In this document: positions 8,489 to 17,297 of the stretch, in pieces | Layout of the letters: every line of letters begins with the position of its first letter | Numbering within the stretch: the first letter of the stretch is position 1 | Origin: Pseudomonas oryzihabitans | Lineage (GTDB): Bacteria; Pseudomonadota; Gammaproteobacteria; Pseudomonadales; Pseudomonadaceae | Length of the DNA: 64,000 nt | Reading direction: 5' to 3' | Assembly: GCF_007665395.1 (NCBI RefSeq) | Contig: NZ_VDND01000001.1 | Span: 310,001-374,000, forward strand | Notes under the pieces: generated by a model | The model's input: only the letters and a program-made list of their open reading frames with translations | The model's database searches: none | What the model was told of the DNA's origin: nothing | Program-made: the position numbers and the translations under genes

Positions 8489-8788
8489 TCAATCCTGATC
8501 GATGATCAGCAGAGTACCCTGGCTACCAGGCAAGACCCGATGAGGTACGCCAGGGGGAGCCTCGAAGAGCTCGCCGGCGCTTATTGCGAGCGCGCGGCCC
8601 TCGCTCTCCAAGTGCAAGACACCGTCGATAACCAGCAGCACCTCGGTATAGCCATGGACTTCCTCGGGCAGCGCCTGGCCATCCATGCGCAGGATCTTGA
8701 TGGCGGCAGAACCTACTCGCGAGATGACACGCGACTCCCAGGCAGCGGGCAACTTATTGGCGAAGGCAGTGATATCTAGGGACGACAT
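8489..8788 (-). CDS. Cupin-domain protein
   Basis: The 99-residue protein is one small cupin barrel: the first motif region reads PEEVHGYTEVLLVIDGVLHLE and the second [26 protein letters not shown]. The EVHGYTE and PHRV residues could supply metal ligands, though the first motif lacks the usual HxH. Such single-domain cupins are sensors, binding proteins or small dioxygenase/isomerase-like enzymes. I cannot choose between these. It converges on exbD. Confidence 0.75.
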   Translation of the reverse strand: MSSLDITAFANKLPAAWESRVISRVGSAAIKILRMDGQALPEEVHGYTEVLLVIDGVLHLESEGRALAISAGELFEAPPGVPHRVLPGSQGTLLIIDQD

Positions 8789-8964
8789 GGATAATCCAAA
8801 AAGGACAGCGGGAGCATGACAATAGCCGCGCCGAATGACTCTTGCCCAATAACTGAAGGTTCGCTGGCTAGATATAAAAGGCAGGCGTTGAAGCGCCGGG
8901 CGGAAGTTGTCCGTCCGGCGTTGGGATAATGATCCGCTGTATAGGCTGTGTCAGAACTTTCTTA

Positions 8965-9903
8965 TCAAATAAGCGCGGCCTTCACCTCTATCTTGCGTGG
9001 CAAGAGTCCGTTGCTGACGAAGAGGTCAGCCGTCCGCTGCTGCGCGGCCAGTATCTCGGGGGTGATGGGGCCGATAGGCGAGGGCGGGCGATGGTCGAGG
9101 TAGTCAGCCACCACCTGCCGGTCCAGGCCCATTACCCGGACCAGGATGTCCAGGCTGCCTTCGCGGTCGCTGCGGGTCAGGGCTTCGGCCTGGCTGAGCT
9201 GGGCCAACAGCTCGTTCAGGAAGGCGCCATGGGCGCGGGCATAGTCGCGCCGTGCGGTATACAGCGGGCCGTTGAGACCCAGGCCCGTGCCGTCCGCCAG
9301 CAGGCGCGCCTGCCCCTGGTGCAGCACCAGGGCCGAATAGGGGTCCCAGATCGCCCAGGCATCCAGACTGCCCTGGCTGAAGGCGGCATTGGCATCCGCC
9401 GGGGCGAGGTAGACGGGCTGGATGTCGCTGAAGGCCAGGCCTTCGCGCTGCAACAGTCGCAGCACCAGGTTGTGGGAGCTGGAGCCTTTCTGCAGGCCGA
9501 TGCGCTTGCCCTTGAGCTCGGCCACGCCGTGCAGCGGACTGCCCGCAGGCACTAGCAGCGTTTCGGCCCTGGGTTTGGCCGGCTCGGCACCGATGTACAC
9601 CAGGTCGGCACCGGCCGCCTGGGCGAACAGCGGCGGCAGGTCGCCGGTGGAGGCGACATCGAGGCGGTCGAGATTGAGCGCCTCGAGCATTTGCGGTCCG
9701 GCGGGGAATTCCAGCCAGTCCAGGGCGAGCTGCGGATAGGCGCGTTCCAGCAGCCGGTGCTCCTTGGCCAGTACCAGGGCGATGGAGCCCTTCTGGTAAC
9801 CCAACCGCAGTCGCGCCGGTCTGGCCGTTTCGCCCCAGGCGCGGGCCAGGGGCGCCGCCACGACGACGGCGCCCAGTTGCTTGAGTAGGGTGCGACGCTT
9901 CAT
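8965..9903 (-). CDS. SsuA-like sulfonate ABC transporter substrate-binding protein
   Basis: The 312-residue protein starts MKRRTLLKQLGAVVVAAPLARAWG, a signal peptide with a twin-arginine-like start, then LRLGYQKGSIALVLAKEHRLLE, FPAGPQMLEALNLDRLDVASTGDLPPLFAQAAG and WAIWDPYSALVLHQG. This is the SsuA/NMT1 fold for sulfonates and related organosulfur compounds. Its ATG overlaps the stop of the upstream aldo/keto reductase (ATGA), making it the last gene of a four-gene operon with a flavin monooxygenase and a TonB receptor. It is distantly related to the SsuA-like protein at 5077-6030. No permease or ATPase lies nearby. Confidence 0.88.
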   Translation of the reverse strand: MKRRTLLKQLGAVVVAAPLARAWGETARPARLRLGYQKGSIALVLAKEHRLLERAYPQLALDWLEFPAGPQMLEALNLDRLDVASTGDLPPLFAQAAGADLVYIGAEPAKPRAETLLVPAGSPLHGVAELKGKRIGLQKGSSSHNLVLRLLQREGLAFSDIQPVYLAPADANAAFSQGSLDAWAIWDPYSALVLHQGQARLLADGTGLGLNGPLYTARRDYARAHGAFLNELLAQLSQAEALTRSDREGSLDILVRVMGLDRQVVADYLDHRPPSPIGPITPEILAAQQRTADLFVSNGLLPRKIEVKAALI

Positions 9904-10937
9904 TCGGCACTCGATGGCTTGGCCCAGAGATTGATGCCGCCTTCGACCGCATGGGTGTCGATCTCGGCCAGCTCTTCGGCGGTAAAGGCCAGGTTGTCCA
10001 GGGCCGCCACGTTCTCGACGATCTGCTCCGGCCGACTGGCACCGATCAGGGCGCTGGTCACGCGCGGGTCACGCAGGGTCCAGGCCAGCGCCAGTTGTGC
10101 CAGGCTCTGGCCACGGCGCTGGGCGATGGCATTCAGGGCGCGGACGCGCTCCAGGTTTTCGGCAGAGAGATGGCCTTGCTGCAACGACTGACCACCCGGC
10201 TGGTTGACCCGGGCGTCGGCCGGTACGCCATTGAGATACTTGTCCGTCAGCAGCCCCTGGGCGAGTGGGGTAAAGGCGATCACGCCGCTGCCGAGTTCCG
10301 CGGTCGCGTCCAGCAGATCCTTTTCGATCCAGCGATTAAACAGGTTGTAGGCCGGCTGATGGATCAACAGCGGGATCTTCCACTCGGCCAGCAGCGCAGC
10401 GATCTCGCGGGTCTTGGTGCCGGAATAGGAACTGATCCCCACGTACAGCGCCTTGCCTTGCTGGACGGCGCTGGCCAGGGCGCCAGCGGTTTCCTCCAGC
10501 GGCGTATGCTCATCGAAACGGTGCGAATAGAAGATGTCGACGTAGTCCAGCCCCAGGCGCTTGAGACTCTGGTCGAGGCTCGCCAGGACATACTTGCGCG
10601 AGCCGCCGCCCTGGCCGTAGGGACCGGGCCACATGTCCCAGCCGGCCTTGCTGGAGATGATGAGTTCGTCGCGATAGGCGGCGAAGTCTTCGCGCAGCAG
10701 CCGCCCGAAGTTGATTTCGGCACTGCCATAGGGCGGGCCGTAGTTGTTGGCCAGGTCGAAGTAGTTGATGCCCAGGTCGAAGGCGGTGCGCAGCAGGGCG
10801 CGCTGGCGCTCCAGTGGCGTACTGTCACCGAAGTTGTGCCATAGCCCCAGCGACAGGGCCGGTAGCACCAGGCCACTGCGGCCGACGCGGCGATAGGGAA
10901 TACGGTCGTAGCGGTCAGACGCGGCGTGATAGGCCAT
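9900..10937 (-). CDS. Aldo/keto reductase, YghZ/Gpr type (copy 1)
   Basis: The 345-residue protein shows the AKR fold and the YghZ (L-glyceraldehyde 3-phosphate reductase) pattern: RRVGRSGLVLPALSLGLWHNFGD, FDLGINYFDLANNYGPPYGSAE (catalytic Asp/Tyr region), IISSKAGWDMWPGPYGQGGGSRKYV (catalytic Lys), DIFYSHRFDEHTPLEETAGAL and ALIGASRPEQIVENVAAL near the C-terminus, which should bind NADP. In an operon with a flavin monooxygenase it may reduce an aldehyde released from the substrate (inference). A ~95% identical copy lies at 16177-17214 in opposite orientation. Confidence 0.9.
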   Translation of the reverse strand: MAYHAASDRYDRIPYRRVGRSGLVLPALSLGLWHNFGDSTPLERQRALLRTAFDLGINYFDLANNYGPPYGSAEINFGRLLREDFAAYRDELIISSKAGWDMWPGPYGQGGGSRKYVLASLDQSLKRLGLDYVDIFYSHRFDEHTPLEETAGALASAVQQGKALYVGISSYSGTKTREIAALLAEWKIPLLIHQPAYNLFNRWIEKDLLDATAELGSGVIAFTPLAQGLLTDKYLNGVPADARVNQPGGQSLQQGHLSAENLERVRALNAIAQRRGQSLAQLALAWTLRDPRVTSALIGASRPEQIVENVAALDNLAFTAEELAEIDTHAVEGGINLWAKPSSAE

Positions 10938-10948
10938 AAGGGGCTCCT

Positions 10949-12271
10949 CTAGGTGAAATGGGGGTTGGCGGGCCGCGCGAGGTCCAGATGCTCGCGCAGG
11001 GTGCGGCCCTGGTAGGCCCTGCGAAACAGGCCGCGGCGCTGCAACTCGGGAACCAGGTGCTGGACGATGTCTTCGAGGCCACTCGGCAGCAGCGGCGCCA
11101 TCAGATTGAAGCCGTCGGCGGCGCCCTGTTCGAACCAGCGTTGCAACACATCGGCGACCTCGCTGGCCGTGCCCACCAGGCTCAAATGACCCCGGCCGCC
11201 GGCGATGCGCTGGCCGAGTTGGGCGAGGCTCAGGTTTTCGCGCCGGGCCAGGTCGGTCAGCAGGCGTTGGCGGGATTGCTGGCCGCTGTCGGTCAGGGGC
11301 AGTTCCGGCAGCGGGCCGTCGGGTGGATAGCCGGAAAGATCGAAGTTGCCCAGCATGCGTCCGAGCAGGGCGATGCCGACCTGGGGATTGACCAGCTCGC
11401 GCAGTTCGGCTTCCTTGGCCTGAGCCTCGGCGGCGGTGGCGGCCACGGTGACGTAGACACCCGGCATGATCTTGAGCGAGTCCGGACAGCGCCCGGCGGC
11501 GGCCACGCGCCGCTTGAGCTCGCCGTAGAAGGCCTGGGCGCTGGCGAGGTCCGGCTGGGCGGTGAAGACCACCTCGGCGCTGCGGGCCGCCAGCTCGAGC
11601 CCGGCGGGCGAGGCGCCGGCCTGGACCAGCACCGGGCGCCCCTGGGGTGAACGCGGCACGTTGAGCGGACCGCGCACGGCGAAGTGCTCGCCGCGGTGGT
11701 CCAGGGCGCGGACGCCATCGGCGCGGTAGTACTGGCCGCTGGCCTGGTCGCGGACGAAGGCATCGTCCGCCCAGCTGTCCCAGAGGCCGTTCACCACCTG
11801 CTGGAATTCGCTGGCACGGGCATAGCGTTCGGCATGTCCCAGATGACTGTCGCGGCCGAAATTGCCGGCTTCCGCGGCGGCATCGGAGGTGACCAGGTTC
11901 CAGCCGGCGCGCCCTGCGGACAGCTGGTCCAGCGAGGCGAAGGCGCGGGCCAACGAATAGGGTTCGTGGTAGCTGGTGGTGACCGTGGCCACCAGGCCGA
12001 TGCGCTCGGTCGCCCCGGACAGCGCGGCCAGCAAGGTGAGCGGCTCGAACAGATCGGAGCGGGCCATGCGCGCGGCCTGGGGACCTTCGGCGGCGGCCAC
12101 GCTATCGGCGATGAACAGCAGGTCGAAGCAGGCGGCTTCCGCCAGGCGGGCGAGCGCCCGGTAGTGGGCGATGTCGACCCCGGCGCCGCGCGGCACCGAC
12201 GGATGGCGCCAGGCGGCGATATGGTGACCGGTGGCCATGAGAAAGGCGCCCAGGTGCAGGTGTCGGCTCAT
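10949..12271 (-). CDS. LLM-class flavin-dependent monooxygenase (NtaA/SnaA/DszA type)
   Basis: The 440-residue protein has bacterial luciferase-like TIM-barrel features of the NtaA/SnaA/SoxA(DszA) branch: LHLGAFLMATGHHIAAWRHP at the start, CFDLLFIADSVAA, LTLLAALSGATERIGLVATVTTSYHEPYSLARAFASLD, AGWNLVTSD, and SPQGRPVLVQAGASPAGLELAARSAEVVFTAQP. These enzymes use FMNH2 from a separate reductase to oxidise sulfur- or nitrogen-containing organics. The NLVTSD motif and length match the family. It sits 2 bp from the TonB-receptor stop and 11 bp from the reductase, so it is part of one operon. The substrate is unknown; organosulfur is favoured by the SsuA-like neighbour. Confidence 0.9.
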   Translation of the reverse strand: MSRHLHLGAFLMATGHHIAAWRHPSVPRGAGVDIAHYRALARLAEAACFDLLFIADSVAAAEGPQAARMARSDLFEPLTLLAALSGATERIGLVATVTTSYHEPYSLARAFASLDQLSAGRAGWNLVTSDAAAEAGNFGRDSHLGHAERYARASEFQQVVNGLWDSWADDAFVRDQASGQYYRADGVRALDHRGEHFAVRGPLNVPRSPQGRPVLVQAGASPAGLELAARSAEVVFTAQPDLASAQAFYGELKRRVAAAGRCPDSLKIMPGVYVTVAATAAEAQAKEAELRELVNPQVGIALLGRMLGNFDLSGYPPDGPLPELPLTDSGQQSRQRLLTDLARRENLSLAQLGQRIAGGRGHLSLVGTASEVADVLQRWFEQGAADGFNLMAPLLPSGLEDIVQHLVPELQRRGLFRRAYQGRTLREHLDLARPANPHFT

Positions 12272-12273
12272 GC

Positions 12274-14490
12274 TCAGAAGTCCTTGCGCAGCTGCACGCC
12301 GAAGTAACGACTGTCGTCCCGTGGTACCTGGCGATAGATATAGCCACTGCCACTGGCCAGCAGTGGCGAATAGGACTTGTCCGCCAGGTTCTTGCCGATC
12401 AGCGCCACCCGCCAGCCGGCATCGTAGTCGGCCACCGCCAGGCTGGCATTCCAGATTCCGTAGGCGCCTTGCTTGGTGTCGGGATTCTGCGACAGGTCGT
12501 ATTGCACCTCGCTCTGCCAGCTGTAGTCGGTGGCCAGCTCCAGGTCCAGGCCGTTACCCAGTGGCACGCTATAGTCGGCGCGCACATAGCTCTTCCAGTC
12601 GGGGGCGAAGGGCAGGGTCTTGCCGTTGACGTTGCAGGAAGCGGCCGCGCCGCTCGGGCAGCTGAAGCTATCGATGCGGGCGTGGGTATAGGCGAGGGCC
12701 GCCGAGAGTTTGAGTGCTCGGGTCGCCTGCAGCGCCAGGTCGAACTCGGCCCCCTCGCTGGTGACGCTGCCGGCATTGATCAGGCGGGTCACCACCTGGC
12801 TGGCCACGGTGTCGAAGAAGTTGGCCTGGTAATTATCGTAGGTGCTGTGGAAGAGGGCGCCATTGGCGGTCAGGCGGCCATTCCACACCGTGGCCTTGAG
12901 GCCCAGCTCCCAGGTGTTGGAGGTCTCGGGCTTGAGCGGATCGGTATCCCGCGGCTGCATGTTGAAGAAGACGTTGTAGGCCGGTCCCTTGTAGCCGCGG
13001 GAGTAGGTTAGATAGGCCATGAGGTCGTCGGTCAGGTCGTACTGCACCCCCAGGCGGCCGGACCAGCCGTCTTCGTTCACCGAGCCGCTGCTGGCCGTGC
13101 TCGGTTGGATACCGTTGACCGCCACTGGCGAGGTGGAGGTACGGCGATGGTCGTAGCTCAGGTAGTCGTGGGTGTAGCGCAGGCCGGCGATGCCGCGCAG
13201 CCGCTCGGTTAAGTTGAGGGTGGTTTCGCCGAACAGCGCCGTGCTGTCGCTGCGGGTGCCATAGTCCGCCACCCCGGTCTGGGTGCTGGTGGGGCTGCGC
13301 AGGTTCCGGCGATAGGTTTCTTCGTCATGGCCGTGCATATAGTAGGCACCGGCCACGTATTCGACGAAGCCGCCCTTGGGCGAGGCCAGCCGCAGCTCCT
13401 GGGAATACTGGTCGAAGGCCAGGTCGCCCTTGTCTTCAATGCCGGGAAAAGCCGCACTAATGGTGCCCAGGCGGTCGCCGTCCTGCCACTGGGTGTTGTC
13501 CCAGCCGCGCCAGGCGGTGATGGAGGTGAGGGTGAAGTCGCCCAGCCGGTAATCCACCTGGGCCGAGACCCCCTTGTTGGCATCCTCCACCCGGCTGCGA
13601 TAGTCGCTGACGATATCGCGGTTGTGGTCGCTGGCACTGACCGGGGCGAGGGCGTTGGCGAAGGAGGCATTGAGCGTCCTGGCCACCACCCCATTGGGGA
13701 TGTCGTCGTTGGCCTGCAGATAGTCCGCCGCCAGGGTCACGGTGAGATCGTCGTTGGGGGTGAATTCCAGCTTGCCCCGGGCACCGCGATGGTTATAGCC
13801 GTTGACCTCGTGGCCGTTGCTCTGGTTGTCGACGTTGCCGTCGTAGCTGCTGACCAGGGTGGTGAGCGAGCCACGCAGCACCCCCGGTACCAGCGTACCG
13901 CCGATGCCGAAACGGGTCCGGCTCTCGTTGCCCTGGTACCAATCCTGCTGCACGTAGCCGTGGGTCTCCGCGGGCGGCTGGCGGGTGACGATATTGATGA
14001 CGCCGGCCGAGGCGTTCTTACCGAACAGAGTGCCCTGGGGGCCGCGCAGCACCTCCACCCGCTCCGGGTCCAGCAACTCCAGGGTGGCCTGGCCAGGACG
14101 CGCCAGCACCACGCCATCCACCACCGTGGCCACGGTCGGCTCCACACCGGGCGAGGTGGAGATGGTGCCTACGCCGCGGATGAACAGCGCGGTATCCTTG
14201 TTCGAGGCATTGGTGCGGAAGTTGAGCGTCGGCACCTGCTGGGCGAGACCGGCGACGCCACTGCGGTTGTCGCGTTCGAGCTGCTCGCCGTCCACCACGC
14301 TGACGGCCACGGGGACCGACTGCAGGGTTTCCTCACGGCGCGTGGCCGTCACGGTGACTGCGTCCAGGGTCACCGTCTCGCCATCGGTATCGGCGGCAGC
14401 GGCCAGGGGCGCCTGGCTGATGGCGGCGAGCAGGGCGATGGCGTGTGGCAGGGGACGAAGGGTGAAGCGCGCAGTGGGTCTGGTCGACAT
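12274..14490 (-). CDS. TonB-dependent outer-membrane receptor
   Basis: From the ATG at 14490 the product is 738 residues with a signal peptide ending LAAISQAPLAAAADTD. A plug domain follows (TVTATRREETLQSVPVAVSVVDGEQLERDN, then VEVLRGPQGTLFGKNASAGVINIVTRQP), then a beta-barrel ending YFGVQLRKDF with a terminal Phe. The plug motifs identify a TonB-dependent transporter. It heads a minus-strand operon with monooxygenase, reductase and SsuA-like genes, so it may import a bulky organosulfur compound (inference). An earlier ATG at 14580 lies within the regulator palindrome and would add a non-signal extension, so I favour 14490. Confidence 0.9.
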   Translation of the reverse strand: MSTRPTARFTLRPLPHAIALLAAISQAPLAAAADTDGETVTLDAVTVTATRREETLQSVPVAVSVVDGEQLERDNRSGVAGLAQQVPTLNFRTNASNKDTALFIRGVGTISTSPGVEPTVATVVDGVVLARPGQATLELLDPERVEVLRGPQGTLFGKNASAGVINIVTRQPPAETHGYVQQDWYQGNESRTRFGIGGTLVPGVLRGSLTTLVSSYDGNVDNQSNGHEVNGYNHRGARGKLEFTPNDDLTVTLAADYLQANDDIPNGVVARTLNASFANALAPVSASDHNRDIVSDYRSRVEDANKGVSAQVDYRLGDFTLTSITAWRGWDNTQWQDGDRLGTISAAFPGIEDKGDLAFDQYSQELRLASPKGGFVEYVAGAYYMHGHDEETYRRNLRSPTSTQTGVADYGTRSDSTALFGETTLNLTERLRGIAGLRYTHDYLSYDHRRTSTSPVAVNGIQPSTASSGSVNEDGWSGRLGVQYDLTDDLMAYLTYSRGYKGPAYNVFFNMQPRDTDPLKPETSNTWELGLKATVWNGRLTANGALFHSTYDNYQANFFDTVASQVVTRLINAGSVTSEGAEFDLALQATRALKLSAALAYTHARIDSFSCPSGAAASCNVNGKTLPFAPDWKSYVRADYSVPLGNGLDLELATDYSWQSEVQYDLSQNPDTKQGAYGIWNASLAVADYDAGWRVALIGKNLADKSYSPLLASGSGYIYRQVPRDDSRYFGVQLRKDF

Positions 14491-14562
14491 GACGATCTCT
14501 GGTCCTGATTCCGTTGCGCCCTGAGCGGGCGGTCGCGCTGCAACCGGCTTTCCTCGCCTCCT

Positions 14563-14576
14563 TGTTAGCGCTAACA
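14563..14576. promoter_or_regulatory. LacI-type operator palindrome
   Basis: TGTTAGCGCTAACA is a perfect 14-bp palindrome with a central CG step, the form bound by LacI/GalR/GntR-family repressors. It lies 73 bp before the TonB-receptor start and 63 bp before the divergent LacI-family gene, so it can control both directions. Confidence 0.75.
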
Positions 14577-14639
14577 TCACTATGTTCCGATGTCGCCGTC
14601 GTGGCGGTCCAATATTGAAAAGTCAGGTGGTTATAACGA

Positions 14640-15659
14640 ATGGCACGCAAAAGACGCGGGGCAGGGCGCGTGACCCTGGCCGAGGTGGCGGCGAGCGCCG
14701 GGGTCTCCACCATGACCGTCTCGCGGTTCTTCAACAGCCCCGACAAGGTCTCGCCCGCCCAGCGTGAACGCATCGCCCAGGTGGTCGCCGAGACGGGCTA
14801 CGTGCCCAACCAGGCGGCCGGCGGCCTGGCATCGGCCCATAACCGCATCGTCGGCATGGTGGTACCCAACATCTCCGGCCCCATCTTCGCGCCGACCATC
14901 CAGGCGTTCAGCGATACCCTCGGCGAGCACGGCTACCAGGTACTGCTGGCGTCCAGCTATTTCTCCGCCGAGCAGGAAGAACGCGCGGTGCGGGCCTTTC
15001 TCGGCTGGGCCCCGGCGGCACTGGTGGTGACCAGCCATTTCCATACCGAGGCGACCGAGCGGATGCTCGAACAGGCCGCCTTGCCGGTGCTGGAGACCTG
15101 GGACTATCGACCGGAACGCCAGCCCGTGCAGATCGGTTTTTCCCACTACGACGTCGGCATGCTGGCGGCGGCAGCCGTGCACGCGGCAGGCTATGGCCGG
15201 CCGGCGTTCGTCCTCAACAGTGCGACGGGCGACTTGAGCGCCCTGGAGCGCTGCCAGGGATTCAAGGACGGCTTGTCAGCCAAGGGCATCACTATTCAGG
15301 TCCATGCACCCGCTGCGGAACTGGCGCCTTTCGAAGCCGGCGAGCAGGCGATGCAGGTGTTGCTCGCTGGATCGGCGCCGGTGGACGTCATCTTCTTCGC
15401 CAACGACAACCTCGCGGCAGGCGGACTGCTGGCGGCCCAGCATGCCGGCATCCGCGTCCCGGAGCACTGTGCGGTGTTGGGTTTCGGCGACTATCCCTTT
15501 GCGCGGATGCTGATGCCGCGGCTCACGACCATACGACCGCCAGCGCTGGAGATTGGCACCTTGGCGGCTCAGCAGATACTTGAGGCAGTCGGCGGCGCTC
15601 AGGTTTCCAGCATGACGGGACCGCTTCACTGTGAATTGATCAAGCGCGATAGCCTGTAG
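14640..15659 (+). CDS. LacI-family transcriptional regulator (GntR-like)
   Basis: The 339-residue protein has a LacI-type helix-turn-helix and hinge at its N-terminus (VTLAEVAASAGVSTMTVSRFFNSPDKVSPAQR, then AETGYVPNQAAGGLAS), followed by a periplasmic-binding-like effector domain (IVGMVVPNISGPIFAPTIQAF, PVDVIFFANDNLAAGGLLAA, GFGDYPFARMLMPRLTTI). The short basic lead MARKRRGAGR resembles gluconate-type GntR proteins. It is divergent from the TonB-receptor operon with a perfect palindrome between them, so I infer it represses that operon and perhaps itself. The effector is unknown. Confidence 0.9.
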   Translation: MARKRRGAGRVTLAEVAASAGVSTMTVSRFFNSPDKVSPAQRERIAQVVAETGYVPNQAAGGLASAHNRIVGMVVPNISGPIFAPTIQAFSDTLGEHGYQVLLASSYFSAEQEERAVRAFLGWAPAALVVTSHFHTEATERMLEQAALPVLETWDYRPERQPVQIGFSHYDVGMLAAAAVHAAGYGRPAFVLNSATGDLSALERCQGFKDGLSAKGITIQVHAPAAELAPFEAGEQAMQVLLAGSAPVDVIFFANDNLAAGGLLAAQHAGIRVPEHCAVLGFGDYPFARMLMPRLTTIRPPALEIGTLAAQQILEAVGGAQVSSMTGPLHCELIKRDSL

Positions 15660-16176
15660 GACCAGCAGTCGCTGTCGCGGTGACTGCTCGGGTTGCGGCG
15701 GCAGAATTCGAGGAGTAGCCGGGTAGGGCTGCACAGGTGCTGCCGCAGAGTCGCCAACACAGCTACCAGTTACGCCTTGATTGCCTGGCGTAGCCCGTTG
15801 GCTAATCATCCTGGTCAGGAGGCAAAGGGCAGACCCAGGGAATCATCCATATCCTATTTAACATAATATACATTATGCGAAGTTATGGTTATGGAGCGCT
15901 GCACCGAGTGTCTGCCTTTTCACGCTGGCTGCTTTCTCCAATTCGCTACGACCTGCCAGTTTGCCCGACCTCACGGCTTCAGAGATCCGGATCGCCGCCA
16001 ACCGCACACCTGCACCGCAAAATCCGCAGCAGCTGTTTGTACAAGACGTCGCCGGCAGCTTTAATCGGATGGCGTCTTTTCCCAAATCTCTTTCCGGTGG
16101 TCGCCTGTCTCTGCCTGCGCCAGGCTGCGCGACCATCCTGGGCTTCCAACAAGTATTCCATCCCAAGGAGTGTTCA
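15660..16176. other. Intergenic region holding the dif site
   Basis: This 517-bp gap holds no convincing gene. It contains a weak dyad AGCAGTC/GACTGCT at 15664-15688 after the lacI-type gene, an AT-rich core at 15840-15890 containing dif, and the leader of the second aldo/keto reductase. An in-frame extension of that reductase back to 15961 lacks similarity to the other copy and is not used as the start. Confidence 0.6.
15856..15883 (-). other. dif: Chromosome dimer resolution site dif
   Basis: On the minus strand the 28 bases read ACTTCGCATAA, TGTATA, TTATGTTAAAT: the XerC arm (15883-15873), central region (15872-15867) and XerD arm (15866-15856). From memory, the central region and XerD arm equal E. 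coli dif, and the XerC arm differs from the pseudomonad dif arm (GATTCGCATAA) only at its outermost bases. XerC/XerD recombine here under FtsK control to resolve chromosome dimers, which marks the replication terminus. A Tus-like gene 6 kb away agrees. Confidence 0.92.
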
Positions 16177-17214
16177 ATGGCTTATCAAGCCGCTTCCGAT
16201 CGCTATGACCGTATTCCTTACCGCCGCGTTGGCCGCAGCGGCCTGGTGCTGCCGGCGCTGTCCCTTGGCCTGTGGCACAACTTCGGCGACACCACGCCCT
16301 TGGATCGCCAGCGCGCCTTGCTGCGGACTGCCTTCGACCTGGGTATCAACCATTTCGACCTGGCCAACAACTACGGGCCGCCCTATGGCAGCGCCGAGAT
16401 CAATTTCGGTCGGCTGCTGCGCGAAGATTTCGCTGCCTACCGCGACGAACTCATCATCTCCAGCAAGGCCGGCTGGGACATGTGGCCCGGTCCCTACGGC
16501 CAAGGTGGCGGCTCGCGCAAATACGTCCTGGCCAGCCTGGACCAGAGCCTTCAACGCCTGGGTCTCGATTACGTCGATATTTTCTATTCGCACCGGTTCG
16601 ATGAGCATACGCCGCTGGAAGAAACCGCCGGCGCTCTGGCCAGCGCGGTCCAACAAGGCAAGGCGCTCTATATAGGCATCAGTTCCTACTCGGGGACCAA
16701 GACCCGCGAGATGGCCAGGCTGCTGGCCGACTGGAAGATCCCGCTGCTGATCCATCAACCAGCCTACAACCTGCTTAATCGCTGGATCGAAAAGGATCTG
16801 CTAGACGCGACCGAGGAAGTCGGTAGCGGCGTGATCGCTTTCACGCCGCTGGCCCAGGGACTGCTGACCGACAAGTACCTCAAGGGCGTGCCGGCCGAGG
16901 CGCGGGTCAACCAGCCCGGTGGCCAGTCCCTGCAGCGAGGCCACCTGTCCGCCGAAAACCTCGAACGGGTCCGTGCCTTGAATGCCATCGCCCAACGCCG
17001 TGGCCAGAGCCTGGCGCAGCTGGCGCTGGCCTGGACCCTGCGCGATCCGCGTATCACCAGTGCCCTGATCGGTGCCAGTCGACCCGAGCAGATCGTCGAG
17101 AACGTGGCCGCGCTGGACAACCTGGCCTTCACCGCCGAGGAACTGGCCGAGATCGATACCCATGCGGTCGAAGGCGACATCAACCTCTGGGCCAAGCCGT
17201 CGAGCGCCGAGTAA
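16177..17214 (+). CDS. Aldo/keto reductase, YghZ/Gpr type (copy 2)
   Basis: This 345-residue protein is about 95% identical to the product at 9900-10937 (roughly 17 substitutions such as H4Q, S39T, F>L and N>K, no gaps). It keeps the same AKR catalytic Asp/Tyr/Lys regions and cofactor segment. CAAGGAG lies 9 bases before the ATG, fixing the start; the other copy begins at the same residue. It stands alone, just right of dif and opposite in orientation to copy 1. The likely role is NADPH-dependent reduction of a small aldehyde such as L-glyceraldehyde 3-phosphate. Confidence 0.9.
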   Translation: MAYQAASDRYDRIPYRRVGRSGLVLPALSLGLWHNFGDTTPLDRQRALLRTAFDLGINHFDLANNYGPPYGSAEINFGRLLREDFAAYRDELIISSKAGWDMWPGPYGQGGGSRKYVLASLDQSLQRLGLDYVDIFYSHRFDEHTPLEETAGALASAVQQGKALYIGISSYSGTKTREMARLLADWKIPLLIHQPAYNLLNRWIEKDLLDATEEVGSGVIAFTPLAQGLLTDKYLKGVPAEARVNQPGGQSLQRGHLSAENLERVRALNAIAQRRGQSLAQLALAWTLRDPRITSALIGASRPEQIVENVAALDNLAFTAEELAEIDTHAVEGDINLWAKPSSAE

Positions 17215-17297
17215 GGCCTTCGCTGGCGTGCCTGACGTCATCGACGTCGGGCACGCCAGTCATCCGCTCGCCTGGCCCTTGACGGGTACGACCACCC

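Noticed and set aside
15856..15883. Resemblance to a loxP half-site
   Set aside because: Only one arm and part of the spacer agree, while the match to dif is almost complete.
15961..16176. N-terminal extension of the second aldo/keto reductase
   Set aside because: The other copy begins at the residue encoded at 16177, which has the ribosome-binding site; the extension resembles no protein.
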